This document shows, piece by piece, positions 1 through 11,945 of a stretch of 64,000 bases of DNA (positions are counted from its first letter, which is position 1; every line of letters begins with the position of its first letter). The position numbers were made by a program, and so were the translations under genes. The DNA lies in the NCBI GenBank assembly GCA_037178625.1, contig CM074143.1, positions 2,084,980 through 2,148,979 of the forward strand. Reading direction: 5' to 3'. The notes below the pieces were generated by a model, which had not been told where the DNA came from, made no database searches, and saw nothing but the letters and a program-made list of their open reading frames with translations. This DNA is from Skeletonema tropicum (lineage: Eukaryota; Bacillariophyta; Thalassiosirophyceae; Thalassiosirales; Thalassiosiraceae).

Positions 1-479
1 CTTACTCGAGTTGCTCCAGCTTTTGCTCCAGCTAGTAACCCATTTGCATCTACGGGCCCTGAGGCAACGCTTCTTTCCGCGGCCCCTGCATTGAACGGCT
101 AGGAAAATTGGGTCATCCTCGGACTCGAACTCCTCGGACGGAGCGGTAATTCCCTCACCGTCATATTCAAATTCAAATCCACCAACAGGAAACTCGTCGG
201 ACGGAGCAGTAATTCCCTCACCGTCATTTTCAAATTCAAATCCACTAACAGGATGCTATGATGCATATTATACAAGTGAGAGTGAAGTGAGAGGCGTCAG
301 TGATTTGAACTTGAATCAGTAGAAAGGCTGCAAGGCAAGGCAAGGCGAAACACATGAACTGACTTATCAAACGAACGGAACAAATAACAATGCAAACTTA
401 CAGCCACAGCGGCAGAGACAGCTCCTGGAGCGGTTGAGAGAAGAGCTAAGGCGGCGGAGATAATAAGATGAAGCTTCAT
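1..479 (-). CDS. Secreted acidic/cationic Cys protein, array copy 1 (3' end off window)
   Basis: Exon 1 is 402-479 and encodes the signal peptide. The intron is 256-401 (GTAAGT to ATAG). Exon 2 starts at 255 and runs off the left edge, so the basic domain is only partly visible and the acidic tail is missing. As in copy 2, the second acidic repeat reads PVGG, where later copies read PVSG. The start codon lies in a palindromic ATGAAGCTTCAT. The architecture of the family is described under copy 2. Confidence 0.7.
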
Positions 480-580
480 GATTTTTGAGATATCGTTTAA
501 TCTGTTGCTGTTGATAAAATTATGGCAGGATCAAGATGCCAACCCCTCATGAAATGGTTCACGCTGGTGTTCCAGAAACA

Positions 581-656
581 GTTCACACTTGTGTCGGTTC
601 ACACTTGTGTCGGTTCACACTTGTGTCGGTTCACACTTGTGTCGGTTCACACTTGT
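581..656. repeat. 16-bp minisatellite upstream of each array gene
   Basis: The unit GTTCACACTTGTGTCG is repeated 4-6 times about 100-180 bp upstream of the start codon of every array gene. This is the first example; others begin near 1931, 3281, 4652, 5990, 7338, 8672, 10007, 11341, 12681, 14014, 15348 and 16682. Each unit contains the E-box-like hexamer CACTTG inside a CACAC/GTGTG dyad. Copy number (counting the partial last unit) is 5, 5, 6, 4, 5, then mostly 4. Its position suggests promoter or UTR, but function is not shown. Confidence 0.9.
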
Positions 657-908
657 GTTTTTCTCATCGTTCCCCTCTGTAGGAGGCAAAGGCGTGTTGT
701 TCATTTCCCTGTCCAAGCGTGGATGGAGCGTTGACCCGGCCTCGCAGGTACAGGTAAGTTCCTTCTTGCAGTTGCAGGCGGGACAAAGGTCTTTCGATTT
801 TAAAGGAAGATACAGATGCAACTGATAAAAGGTTGGACTTTCTGCCAATGCCAATACCAATACGTGGTGCACAAGTGCTGGTAAAAGAGATGAAAAGAGT
901 GGCAACAA
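615..908 (-). other. Conserved 97-codon open frame in the array spacer (uncertain)
   Basis: An open frame recurs in each unit. It begins MLPLFSSLLPALVHHV, includes a CPACNCKKELTC segment, and runs into the minisatellite. The degenerate unit at 26.8-27.1 kb keeps a similar frame with a long CN repeat. The hydrophobic start could be a signal peptide. However, it overlaps the presumed upstream region of the next gene and its C-terminus is encoded by the minisatellite, so it may be chance. Confidence 0.2.
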
Positions 909-1194
909 TCGTTACAATGAAAGATAATGCAGCATGTCACTCTTGCGACGAGTTTTCAGGAATTGTTTTTACTATTGGATAAGAATATTTGAACGTGACC
1001 TGACGTGCAGTTGCACACACATTTGCTCCTACCAGATAGTAGAGTGCTTTTGAAAGTTCTCTCTCTGATTGCCCTTACCCTTAGCCACCAACACCAACAC
1101 TCTTAACTACTCCAACACTCACATTTGCTCCTACAGATAAGAGTGCATTTGAAAATTCTCCTCCTGATTGCCCCCAGCCGCCAACACTCTTAAC

Positions 1195-1829
1195 CTACTC
1201 CTCATCAAAGAAATCATACTCCTCATCCTCATCATCGTCATCGTCATCGCCGACGAAGCCAAGGTCTTTGACGACAACGCGTTTTGCTACGCATCTGCGG
1301 CTGCGCCTTTTCTGATTCTTCCAGCGATTGATTTTTTTCCCATTCTTGCGCTTACTCGAGTTGCTCCAGCTTTTGCTCCAGCTAGTAACCCATTTGCATC
1401 TACGGGCCCTGAGGCAACGCTTCTTTCCGCGGCCCCTGCATTGAACGGCTAGGAAAATTGGGTCATCCTCGGACTCGAACTCCTCGGACGGAGCGGTAAT
1501 TCCCTCACCGTCATATTCAAATTCAAATCCACCAACAGGAAACTCGTCGGACGGAGCAGTAATTCCCTCACCGTCATTTTCAAATTCAAATCCACTAACA
1601 GGATGCTATGATGCATATTATACAAGTGAGAGTGAAGTGAGAGGCGTCAGTGATTTGAACTTGAATCAGTAGAAAGGCTGCAAGGCAAGGCAAGGCGAAA
1701 CACATGAACTGACTTATCAAACGAACGGAACAAATAACAATGCAAACTTACAGCCACAGCGGCAGAGACAGCTCCTGGAGCGGTTGAGAGAAGAGCTAAG
1801 GCGGCGGAGATAATAAGATGAAGCTTCAT
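1195..1829 (-). CDS. Secreted acidic/cationic Cys protein, array copy 2 (reference copy)
   Basis: This is a two-exon gene: exon 1 1752-1829, intron 1606-1751 (146 bp, GTAAGT...ATAG, phase 0), exon 2 1195-1605, for 162 residues. Residues 1-26 form a typical signal peptide (MKLH, then hydrophobic LIISAALALLS, cleavage near VSA or AVA). Exon 2 has two 21-residue acidic repeats beginning PVSGFEFEND and PVGGFEFEYD. A strongly basic stretch follows with four cysteines (CRGRGKKRC, RRC, RRC) and Trp/Ser/Lys motifs (TSWSKSWSNSSKRK). The C-terminus is Asp/Glu-rich and ends YDFFDEE. An upstream acceptor (TTGCAG) would run straight into a stop, whereas the ATAG acceptor keeps the frame open, so I chose it. 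The family is not recognised. Secretion is inferred; a silica-associated or antimicrobial role is only a hypothesis. Confidence 0.75.
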
Positions 1830-2544
1830 GATTTTTGAGATATCGTTTAATCTGTTGCTGTTGATAAAATTATGGCAGGATCAAGATGCCAACCCCTCAT
1901 GAAATGGTTCACGCTGGTGTTCCAGAAACAGTTCACACTTGTGTCGGTTCACACTTGTGTCGGTTCACACTTGTGTCGGTTCACACTTGTGTCGGTTCAC
2001 ACTTGTGTTTTTCTCATCGTTCCCCTCTGTAGGAGGCAAAGGCGTGTTGTTCATTTCCCTGTCCAAGCGTGGATGGAGCGTTGACCCGGCCTCGCAGGTA
2101 CAGGTAAGTTCCTTCTTGCAGTTGCAGGCGGGACAAAGGTCTTTCGATTTCAAAGGAAGATACAGATGCAACTGATAAAAGGTTGGACTTTCTGCCAATG
2201 CCAATACCAATACGTGGTGCACAAGTGCTGGTAAAAGAGATGAAAAGAGTGGCAACAATCGTTACAATGAAAGATAATGCAGCATGTCACTCTTGCGACG
2301 AGTTTTCAGGAATTGTTTTTACTATTGGATAAGAATATTTGAACGTGACCTGACGTGCAGTTGCACACACATTTGCTCCTACCAGATAGTAGAGTGCTTT
2401 TGAAAGTTCTCTCTCTGATTGCCCTTACCCTTAGCCACCAACACCAACACTCTTAACTACTCCAACACTCACATTTGCTCCTACAGATAAGAGTGCATTT
2501 GAAAATTCTCCTCCTGATTGCCCCCAGCCGCCAACACTCTTAAC

Positions 2545-3179
2545 CTACTCCTCATCAAAGAAATCATACTCCTCATCCTCATCATCGTCATCGTCATCGC
2601 CGACGAAGCCAAGGTCTTTGACGACAACGCGTTTTGCTACGCATCTGCGGCTGCGCCTTTTCTGATTCTTCCAGCGATTGATTTTTTTCCCATTCTTGCG
2701 CTTACTCGAGTTGCTCCAGCTTTTGCTCCAGCTAGTAACCCATTTGCATTTACGGGCCCTGAGGCAACGCTTCTTTCCGCGGCCCCTGCATTGAACGGCT
2801 AGGAAAATTGGGTCATCCTCGGACTCGAACTCCTCGGACGGAGCGGTAATTCCCTCACCGTCATATTCAAATTCAAATCCACTAACAGGAAACTCGTCGG
2901 ACGGAGCAGTAATTCCCTCACCGTCATTTTCAAATTCAAATCCACTAACAGGATGCTATGATGCATATTATACAAGTGAGAGTGAAGTGAGAGGCGTCAG
3001 TGATTTGAACTTGAATCAGTAGAAAGGCTGCAAGGCAAGGCAAGGCGAAACACATGAACTGACTTATCAAACGAACGGAACAAATAACAATGCAAACTTA
3101 CAGCCACAGCGGCAGAGACAGCTCCTGGAGCGGTTGAGAGAAGAGCTAAGGCGGCGGAGATAATAAGATGAAGCTTCAT
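2545..3179 (-). CDS. Secreted acidic/cationic Cys protein, array copy 3
   Basis: Exon 1 is 3102-3179, the intron 2956-3101 and exon 2 2545-2955, all open. One C-to-T change in the plus strand near 2750 turns an Arg of the basic domain into Lys, a conservative change. From this copy on, both acidic repeats begin PVSG. The unit downstream of its promoter has the largest minisatellite (6 copies). Confidence 0.73.
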
Positions 3180-3916
3180 GATTTTTGAGATATCGTTTAA
3201 TCTGTTGCTGTTGATAAAATTATGGCAGGATCAAGATGCCAACCCCTCATGAAATGGTTCACGCTGGTGTTCCAGAAACAGTTCACACTTGTGTCGGTTC
3301 ACACTTGTGTCGGTTCACACTTGTGTCGGTTCACACTTGTGTCGGTTCACACTTGTGTCGGTTCACACTTGTGTTTTTCTCATCGTTCCCCTCTGTAGGA
3401 GGCAAAGGCGTGTTGTTCATTTCCCTGTCCAAGCGTGGATGGAGCGTTGACCCGGCCTCGCAGGTACAGGTAAGTTCCTTCTTGCAGTTGCAGGCGGGAC
3501 AAAGGTCTTTCGATTTCAAAGGAAGATACAGATGCAACTGATAAAAGGTTGGACTTTCTGCCAATGCCAATACCAATACGTGGTGCACAAGTGCTGGTAA
3601 AAGAGATGAAAAGAGTGGCAACAATCGTTACAATGAAAGATAATGCAGCATGTCACTCTTGCGACGAGTTTTCAGGAATTGGTTTTACTATTGGATAAGA
3701 ATATTTGAACGTGACCTGACGTGCAGTTGCACACACATTTGCTCCTACCAGATAGTAGAGTGCTTTTGAAAGTTCTCTCTCTGATTGCCCTTACCCTTAG
3801 CCACCAACACCAACACTCTTAACTACTCCAACACTCACATTTGCTCCTACTCCTACAGATAAGAGTGCATTTGAAAATTCTCCTCCTGATTGCCCCCAGC
3901 CGCCAACACTCTTAAC

Positions 3917-4552
3917 CTACTCCTCATCAAAGAAATCATACTCCTCATCCTCATCATCGTCATCGTCATCGCCGACGAAGCCAAGGTCTTTGACGACAAC
4001 GCGTTTTGCTACGCATCTGCGGCTGCGCCTTTTCTGATTCTTCCAGCGATTGATTTTTTTCCCATTCTTGCGCTTACTCGAGTTGCTCCAGCTTTTGCTC
4101 CAGCTAGTAACCCATTTGCATCTACGGGCCCTGAGGCAACGCTTCTTTCCGCGGCCCCTGCATTGAACGGCTAGGAAAAATTGGGTCATCCTCGGACTCG
4201 AACTCCTCGGACGGAGCGGTAATTCCCTCACCGTCATATTCAAATTTAAATCCACTAACAGGAAACTCGTCGGACGGAGCAGTAATTCCCTCACCGTCAT
4301 TTTCAAATTCAAATCCACTAACAGGATGCTATGATGCATATTATACAAGTGAGAGTGAAGTGAGAGGCGTCAGTGATTTGAACTTGAATCAGTAGAAAGG
4401 CTGCAAGGCAAGGCAAGGCGAAACACATGAACTGACTTATCAAACGAACGGAACAAATAACAATGCAAACTTACAGCCACAGCGGCAGAGACAGCTCCTG
4501 GAGCGGTTGAGAGAAGAGCTAAGGCGGCGGAGATAATAAGATGAAGCTTCAT
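3917..4552 (-). pseudogene. Array copy 4, frameshifted in exon 2
   Basis: Exon 1 (4475-4552) and the intron (4329-4474) match the other copies. One extra base in the A-run near 4175-4180 shifts the frame just after the EDDPIF motif, and translation then stops within about 20 codons, losing the basic domain and acidic tail. The same indel creates a misleading 143-residue open frame (3917-4348) that joins two different frames. An E-to-K change is also present in an acidic repeat (near 4244). Either a genuine dead copy or a homopolymer sequencing error. Confidence 0.7.
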
Positions 4553-5251
4553 GATTTTTGAGATATCGTTTAATCTGTTGCTGTTGATAAAATTATGGCA
4601 GGATCAAGATGCCAACCCCTCATGAAATGGTTCACGCTGGTGTTCCAGAAACAGTTCACACTTGTGTCGGTTCACACTTGTGTCGGTTCACACTTGTGTC
4701 GGTTCACACTTGTGTTTTTCTCATCGTTCCCCTCTGTAGGAGGCAAAGGCGTGTTGTTCATTTCCCTGTCCAAGCGTGGATGGAGCGTTGACCCGGCCTC
4801 GCAGGTACAGGTAAGTTCCTTCTTGCAGTTGCAGGCGGGACAAAGGTCTTTCGATTTCAAAGGAAGATACAGATGCAACTGATAAAAGGTTGGACTTTCT
4901 GCCAATGCCAATACCAATACGTGGTGCACAAGTGCTGGTAAAAGAGATGAAAAGAGTGGCAACAATCGTTACAATGAAAGATAATGCAGCATGTCACTCT
5001 TGCGACGAGTTTTCAGGAATTGTTTTTACTATTGGATAAGAATATTTGAACGTGACCTGACGTGCAGTTGCACACACATTTGCTCCTACCAGATAGTAGA
5101 GTGCTTTTGAAAGTTCTCTCTCTGATTGCCCTTACCCTTAGCCACCAACACCAACACTCTTAACTACTCCAACACTCACATTTGCTCCTACAGATAAGAG
5201 TGCATTTGAAAATTCTCCTCCTGATTGCCCCCAGCCGCCAACACTCTTAAC

Positions 5252-5886
5252 CTACTCCTCATCAAAGAAATCATACTCCTCATCCTCATCATCGTCATCG
5301 TCATCGCCGACGAAGCCAAGGTCTTTGACGACAACGCGTTTTGCTACGCATCTGCGGCTGCGCCTTTTCTGATTCTTCCAGCGATTGATTTTTTTCCCAT
5401 TCTTGCGCTTACTCGAGTTGCTCCAGCTTTTGCTCCAGCTAGTAACCCATTTGCATCTACGGGCCCTGAGGCAAAGCTTCTTTCCGCGGCCCCTGCATTG
5501 AACGGCTAGGAAAATTGGGTCATCCTCGGACTCGAACTCCTCGGACGGAGCGGTAATTCCCTCACCGTCATATTCAAATTCAAATCCACTAACAGGAAAC
5601 TCGTCGGACGGAGCAGTAATTCCCTCACCGTCATTTTCAAATTCAAATCCACTAACAGGATGCTATGATGCATATTATACAAGTGAGAGTGAAGTGAGAG
5701 GCGTCAGTGATTTGAACTTGAATCAGTAGAAAGGCTGCAAGGCAAGGCAAGGCGAAACACATGAACTGACTTATCAAACGAACGGAACAAATAACAATGC
5801 AAACTTACAGCCACAGCGGCAGAGACAGCTCCTGGAGCGGTTGAGAGAAGAGCTAAGGCGGCGGAGATAATAAGATGAAGCTTCAT
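5252..5886 (-). CDS. Secreted acidic/cationic Cys protein, array copy 5
   Basis: Exon 1 is 5809-5886, the intron 5663-5808 and exon 2 5252-5662, all open. A substitution near 5475 changes the KKRC motif of the basic domain to KKLC. Copy 7 shares exactly this change, which suggests sequence exchange between units or block duplication. Confidence 0.73.
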
Positions 5887-6602
5887 GATTTTTGAGATAT
5901 CGTTTAATCTGTTGCTGTTGATAAAATTATGGCAGGATCAAGATGCCAACCCCTCATGAAATGGTTCACGCTGGTGTTCCAGAAAACAGTTCACACTTGT
6001 GTCGGTTCACACTTGTGTCGGTTCACACTTGTGTCGGTTCACACTTGTGTCGGTTCACACTTGTGTTTTTCTCATCGTTCCCCTCTGTAGGAGGCAAAGG
6101 CGTGTTGTTCATTTCCCTGTCCAAGCGTGGATGGAGCGTTGACCCGGCCTCGCAGGTACAGGTAAGTTCCTTCTTGCAGTTGCAGGCGGGACAAAGGTCT
6201 TTCGATTTCAAAGGAAGATACAGATGCAACTGATAAAAGGTTGGACTTTCTGCCAATGCCAATACCAATACGTGGTGCACAAGTGCTGGTAAAAGAGATG
6301 AAAAGAGTGGCAACAATCGTTACAATGAAAGATAATGCAGCATGTCACTCTTGCGACGAGTTTTCAGGAATTGTTTTTACTATTGGATAAGAATATTTGA
6401 ACGTGACCTGACGTGCAGTTGCACACACATTTGCTCCTACCAGATAGTAGAGTGCTTTTGAAAGTTCTCTCTCTGATTGCCCTTACCCTTAGCCACCAAC
6501 ACCAACACTCTTAACTACTCCAACACTCACATTTGCTCCTACAGATAAGAGTGCATTTGAAAATTCTCCTCCTGATTGCCCCCAGCCGCCAACACTCTTA
6601 AC

Positions 6603-7237
6603 CTACTCCTCATCAAAGAAATCATACTCCTCATCCTCATCATCGTCATCGTCATCGCCGACGAAGCCAAGGTCTTTGACGACAACGCGTTTTGCTACGC
6701 ATCTGCGGCTGCGCCTTTTCTGATTCTTCCAGCGATTGATTTTTTTCCCATTCTTGCGCTTACTCGAGTTGCTCCAGCTTTTGCTCCAGCTAGTAACCCA
6801 TTTGCATCTACGGGCCCTGAGGCAACGCTTCTTTCCGCGGCCCCTGCATTGAACGGCTAGGAAAATTGGGTCATCCTCGGACTCGAACTCCTCGGACGGA
6901 GCGGTAATTCCCTCACCGTCATATTCAAATTCAAATCCACTAACAGGAAACTCGTCGGACGGAGCAGTAATTCCCTCACCGTCATTTTCAAATTCAAATC
7001 CACTAACAGGATGCTATGATGCATATTATACAAGTGAGAGTGAAGTGAGAGGCGTCAGTGATTTGAACTTGAATCAGTAGAAAGGCTGCAAGGCAAGGCA
7101 AGGCGAAACACATGAACTGACTTATCAAACGAACGGAACAAATAACAATGCAAACTTACAGCCACAGCGGCAGAGACAGCTCCTGGAGCGGTTGAGAGAA
7201 GAGCTAAGGCGGCGGAGATAATAAGATGAAGCTTCAT
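6603..7237 (-). CDS. Secreted acidic/cationic Cys protein, array copy 6
   Basis: Exon 1 is 7160-7237, the intron 7014-7159 and exon 2 6603-7013. The frame is open throughout and no copy-specific coding change was noticed relative to the majority sequence. Confidence 0.73.
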
Positions 7238-7936
7238 GATTTTTGAGATATCGTTTAATCTGTTGCTGTTGATAAAATTATGGCAGGATCAAGATGCCAA
7301 CCCCTCATGAAATGGTTCACGCTGGTGTTCCAGAAACAGTTCACACTTGTGTCGGTTCACACTTGTGTCGGTTCACACTTGTGTCGGTTCACACTTGTGT
7401 TTTTCTCATCGTTCCCCTCTGTAGGAGGCAAAGGCGTGTTGTTCATTTCCCTGTCCAAGCGTGGATGGAGCGTTGACCCGGCCTCGCAGGTACAGGTAAG
7501 TTCCTTCTTGCAGTTGCAGGCGGGACAAAGGTCTTTCGATTTCAAAGGAAGATACAGATGCAACTGATAAAAGGTTGGACTTTCTGCCAATGCCAATACC
7601 AATACGTGGTGCACAAGTGCTGGTAAAAGAGATGAAAAGAGTGGCAACAATCGTTACAATGAAAGATAATGCAGCATGTCACTCTTGCGACGAGTTTTCA
7701 GGAATTGTTTTTACTATTGGATAAGAATATTTGAACGTGACCTGACGTGCAGTTGCACACACATTTGCTCCTACCAGATAGTAGAGTGCTTTTGAAAGTT
7801 CTCTCTCTGATTGCCCTTACCCTTAGCCACCAACATCAACACTCTTAACTACTCCAACACTCACATTTGCTCCTACAGATAAGAGTGCATTTGAAAATTC
7901 TCCTCCTGATTGCCCCCAGCCGCCAACACTCTTAAC

Positions 7937-8571
7937 CTACTCCTCATCAAAGAAATCATACTCCTCATCCTCATCATCGTCATCGTCATCGCCGACGAAG
8001 CCAAGGTCTTTGACGACAACGCGTTTTGCTACGCATCTGCGGCTGCGCCTTTTCTGATTCTTCCAGCGATTGATTTTTTTCCCATTCTTGCGCTTACTCG
8101 AGTTGCTCCAGCTTTTGCTCCAGCTAGTAACCCATTTGCATCTACGGGCCCTGAGGCAAAGCTTCTTTCCGCGGCCCCTGCATTGAACGGCTAGGAAAAT
8201 TGGGTCATCCTCGGACTCGAACTCCTCGGACGGAGCGGTAATTCCCTCACCGTCATATTCAAATTCAAATCCACTAACAGGAAACTCGTCGGACGGAGCA
8301 GTAATTCCCTCACCGTCATTTTCAAATTCAAATCCACTAACAGGATGCTATGATGCATATTATACAAGTGAGAGTGAAGTGAGAGGCGTCAGTGATTTGA
8401 ACTTGAATCAGTAGAAAGGCTGCAAGGCAAGGCAAGGCGAAACACATGAACTGACTTATCAAACGAACGGAACAAATAACAATGCAAACTTACAGCCACA
8501 GCGGCAGAGACAGCTCCTGGAGCGGTTGAGAGAAGAGCTAAGGCGGCGGAGATAATAAGATGAAGCTTCAT
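7937..8571 (-). CDS. Secreted acidic/cationic Cys protein, array copy 7
   Basis: Exon 1 is 8494-8571, the intron 8348-8493 and exon 2 7937-8347. It shares the KKRC to KKLC variant with copy 5, while copy 6 between them lacks it. The frame is intact. Confidence 0.73.
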
Positions 8572-9271
8572 GATTTTTGAGATATCGTTTAATCTGTTGC
8601 TGTTGATAAAATTATGGCAGGATCAAGATGCCAACCCCTCATGAAATGGTTCACGCTGGTGTTCCAGAAACAGTTCACACTTGTGTCGGTTCACACTTGT
8701 GTCGGTTCACACTTGTGTCGGTTCACACTTGTGTTTTTCTCATCGTTCCCCTCTGTAGGAGGCAAAGGCGTGTTGTTCATTTCCCTGTCCAAGCGTGGAT
8801 GGAGCGTTGACCCGGCCTCGCAGGTACAGGTAAGTTCCTTCTTGCAGTTGCAGGCGGGACAAAGGTCTTTCGATTTCAAAGGAAGATACAGATGCAACTG
8901 ATAAAAGGTTGGACTTTCTGCCAATGCCAATACCAATACGTGGTGCACAAGTGCTGGTAAAAGAGATGAAAAGAGTGGCAACAATCGTTACAATGAAAGA
9001 TAATGCAGCATGTCACTCTTGCGACGAGTTTTCAGGAATTGTTTTTACTATTGGATAAGAATATTTGAACGTGACCTGACGTGCAGTTGCACACACATTT
9101 GCTCCTACCAGATAGTAGAGTGCTTTTGAAAGTTCTCTCTCTGATTGCCCTTACCCTTAGCCACCAACATCCAACACTCTTAACTACTCCAACACTCACA
9201 TTTGCTCCTACAGATAAGAGTGCATTTGAAAATTCTCCTCCTGATTGCCCCCAGCCGCCAACACTCTTAAC

Positions 9272-9906
9272 CTACTCCTCATCAAAGAAATCATACTCCT
9301 CATCCTCATCATCGTCATCGTCATCGCCGACGAAGCCAAGGTCTTTGACGACAACGCGTTTTGCTACGCATCTGCGGCTGCGCCTTTTCTGATTCTTCCA
9401 GCGATTGATTTTTTTCCCATTCTTGCGCTTACTCGAGTTGCTCCAGCTTTTGCTCCAGCTAGTAACCCATTTGCATCTACGGGCCCTGAGGCAACGCTTC
9501 TTTCCGCGGCCCCTGCATTGAACGGCTAGGAAAATTGGGTCATCCTCGGACTCGAACTCCTCGGACGGAGCGGTAATTCCCTCACCGTCATATTCAAATT
9601 TAAATCCACTAACAGGAAACTCGTCGGACGGAGCAGTAATTCCCTCACCGTCATTTTCAAATTCAAATCCACTAACAGGATGCTATGATGCATATTATAC
9701 AAGTGAGAGTGAAGTGAGAGGCGTCAGTGATTTGAACTTGAATCAGTAGAAAGGCTGCAAGGCAAGGCAAGGCGAAACACATGAACTGACTTATCAAACG
9801 AACGGAACAAATAACAATGCAAACTTACAGCCACAGCGGCAGAGACAGCTCCTGGAGCGGTTGAGAGAAGAGCTAAGGCGGCGGAGATAATAAGATGAAG
9901 CTTCAT
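9272..9906 (-). CDS. Secreted acidic/cationic Cys protein, array copy 8
   Basis: Exon 1 is 9829-9906, the intron 9683-9828 and exon 2 9272-9682. A G-to-A change (coding strand, near 9602) replaces one Glu of the GFEFE motif with Lys. Frameshifted copy 4 has the same change. The frame is intact. Confidence 0.73.
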
Positions 9907-10605
9907 GATTTTTGAGATATCGTTTAATCTGTTGCTGTTGATAAAATTATGGCAGGATCAAGATGCCAACCCCTCATGAAATGGTTCACGCTGGTGTTCC
10001 AGAAACAGTTCACACTTGTGTCGGTTCACACTTGTGTCGGTTCACACTTGTGTCGGTTCACACTTGTGTTTTTCTCATCGTTCCCCTCTGTAGGAGGCAA
10101 AGGCGTGTTGTTCATTTCCCTGTCCAAGCGTGGATGGAGCGTTGACCTGGCCTCGCAGGTACAGGTAAGTTCCTTCTTGCAGTTGCAGGCGGGACAAAGG
10201 TCTTTCGATTTCAAAGGAAGATACAGATGCAACTGATAAAAGGTTGGACTTTCTGCCAATGCCAATACCAATACGTGGTGCACAAGTGCTGGTAAAAGAG
10301 ATGAAAAGAGTGGCAACAATCGTTACAATGAAAGATAATGCAGCATGTCACTCTTGCGACGAGTTTTCAGGAATTGTTTTTACTATTGGATAAGAATATT
10401 TGAACGTGACCTGACGTGCAGTTGCACACACATTTGCTCCTACCAGATAGTAGAGTGCTTTTGAAAGTTCTCTCTCTGATTGCCCTTACCCTTAGCCACC
10501 AACACCAACACTCTTAACTACTCCAACACTCACATTTGCTCCTACAGATAAGAGTGCATTTGAAAATTCTCCTCCTGATTGCCCCCAGCCGCCAACACTC
10601 TTAAC

Positions 10606-11240
10606 CTACTCCTCATCAAAGAAATCATACTCCTCATCCTCATCATCGTCATCGTCATCGCCGACGAAGCCAAGGTCTTTGACGACAACGCGTTTTGCTA
10701 CGCATCTGCGGCTGCGCCTTTTCTGATTCTTCCAGCGATTGATTTTTTTCCCATTCTTGCGCTTACTCGAGTTGCTCCAGCTTTTGCTCCAGCTAGTAAC
10801 CCATTTGCATCTACGGGCCCTGAGGCAACGCTTCTTTCCGCGGCCCCTGCATTGAACGGCTAGGAAAATTGGGTCATCCTCGGACTCGAACTCCTCGGAC
10901 GGAGCGGTAATTCCCTCACCGTCATATTCAAATTCAAATCCACTAACAGGAAACTCGTCGGACGGAGCAGTAATTCCCTCACCGTCATTTTCAAATTCAA
11001 ATCCACTAACAGGATGCTATGATGCATATTATACAAGTGAGAGTGAAGTGAGAGGCGTCAGTGATTTGAACTTGAATCAGTAGAAAGGCTGCAAGGCAAG
11101 GCAAGGCGAAACACATGAACTGACTTATCAAACGAACGGAACAAATAACAATGCAAACTTACAGCCACAGCGGCAGAGACAGCTCCTGGAGCGGTTGAGA
11201 GAAGAGCTAAGGCGGCGGAGATAATAAGATGAAGCTTCAT
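10606..11240 (-). CDS. Secreted acidic/cationic Cys protein, array copy 9
   Basis: Exon 1 is 11163-11240, the intron 11017-11162 and exon 2 10606-11016. The frame is open with the majority sequence. Its upstream minisatellite (about 11341-11410) carries a 6-bp internal insertion not seen elsewhere. Confidence 0.73.
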
Positions 11241-11945
11241 GATTTTTGAGATATCGTTTAATCTGTTGCTGTTGATAAAATTATGGCAGGATCAAGATGC
11301 CAACCCCTCATGAAATGGTTCACGCTGGTGTTCCAGAAACAGTTCACACTTGTGTCGGTTCACACTTGTGTCGGTTCACACTTGTACTTGTGTCGGTTCA
11401 CACTTGTGTTTTTCTCATCGTTCCCCTCTGTAGGAGGCAAAGGCGTGTTGTTCATTTCCCTGTCCAAGCGTGGATGGAGCGTTGACCCGGCCTCGCAGGT
11501 ACAGGTAAGTTCCTTCTTGCAGTTGCAGGCGGGACAAAGGTCTTTCGATTTCAAAGGAAGATACAGATGCAACTGATAAAAGGTTGGACTTTCTGCCAAT
11601 GCCAATACCAATACGTGGTGCACAAGTGCTGGTAAAAGAGATGAAAAGAGTGGCAACAATCGTTACAATGAAAGATAATGCAGCATGTCACTCTTGCGAC
11701 GAGTTTTCAGGAATTGTTTTTACTATTGGATAAGAATATTTGAACGTGACCTGACGTGCAGTTGCACACACATTTGCTCCTACCAGATAGTAGAGTGCTT
11801 TTGAAAGTTCTCTCTCTGATTGCCCTTACCCTTAGCCACCAACACCAACACTCTTAACTACTCCAACACTCACATTTGCTCCTACAGATAAGAGTGCATT
11901 TGAAAATTCTCCTCCTGATTGCCCCCAGCCGCCAACACTCTTAAC

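Noticed and set aside
581..656. Regular short repeats resembling a CRISPR array
   Set aside because: The 16-bp units are directly adjacent with no spacers, and the genome is eukaryotic.
1168..1452. 94-codon plus-strand frame repeated in each unit
   Set aside because: It is antisense, in the same codon register, to exon 2 of the minus-strand gene, so its openness follows from that coding frame.
3917..4348. 143-codon minus-strand frame in unit 4
   Set aside because: It exists only because of a one-base insertion and joins a wrong upstream frame to the true basic domain.
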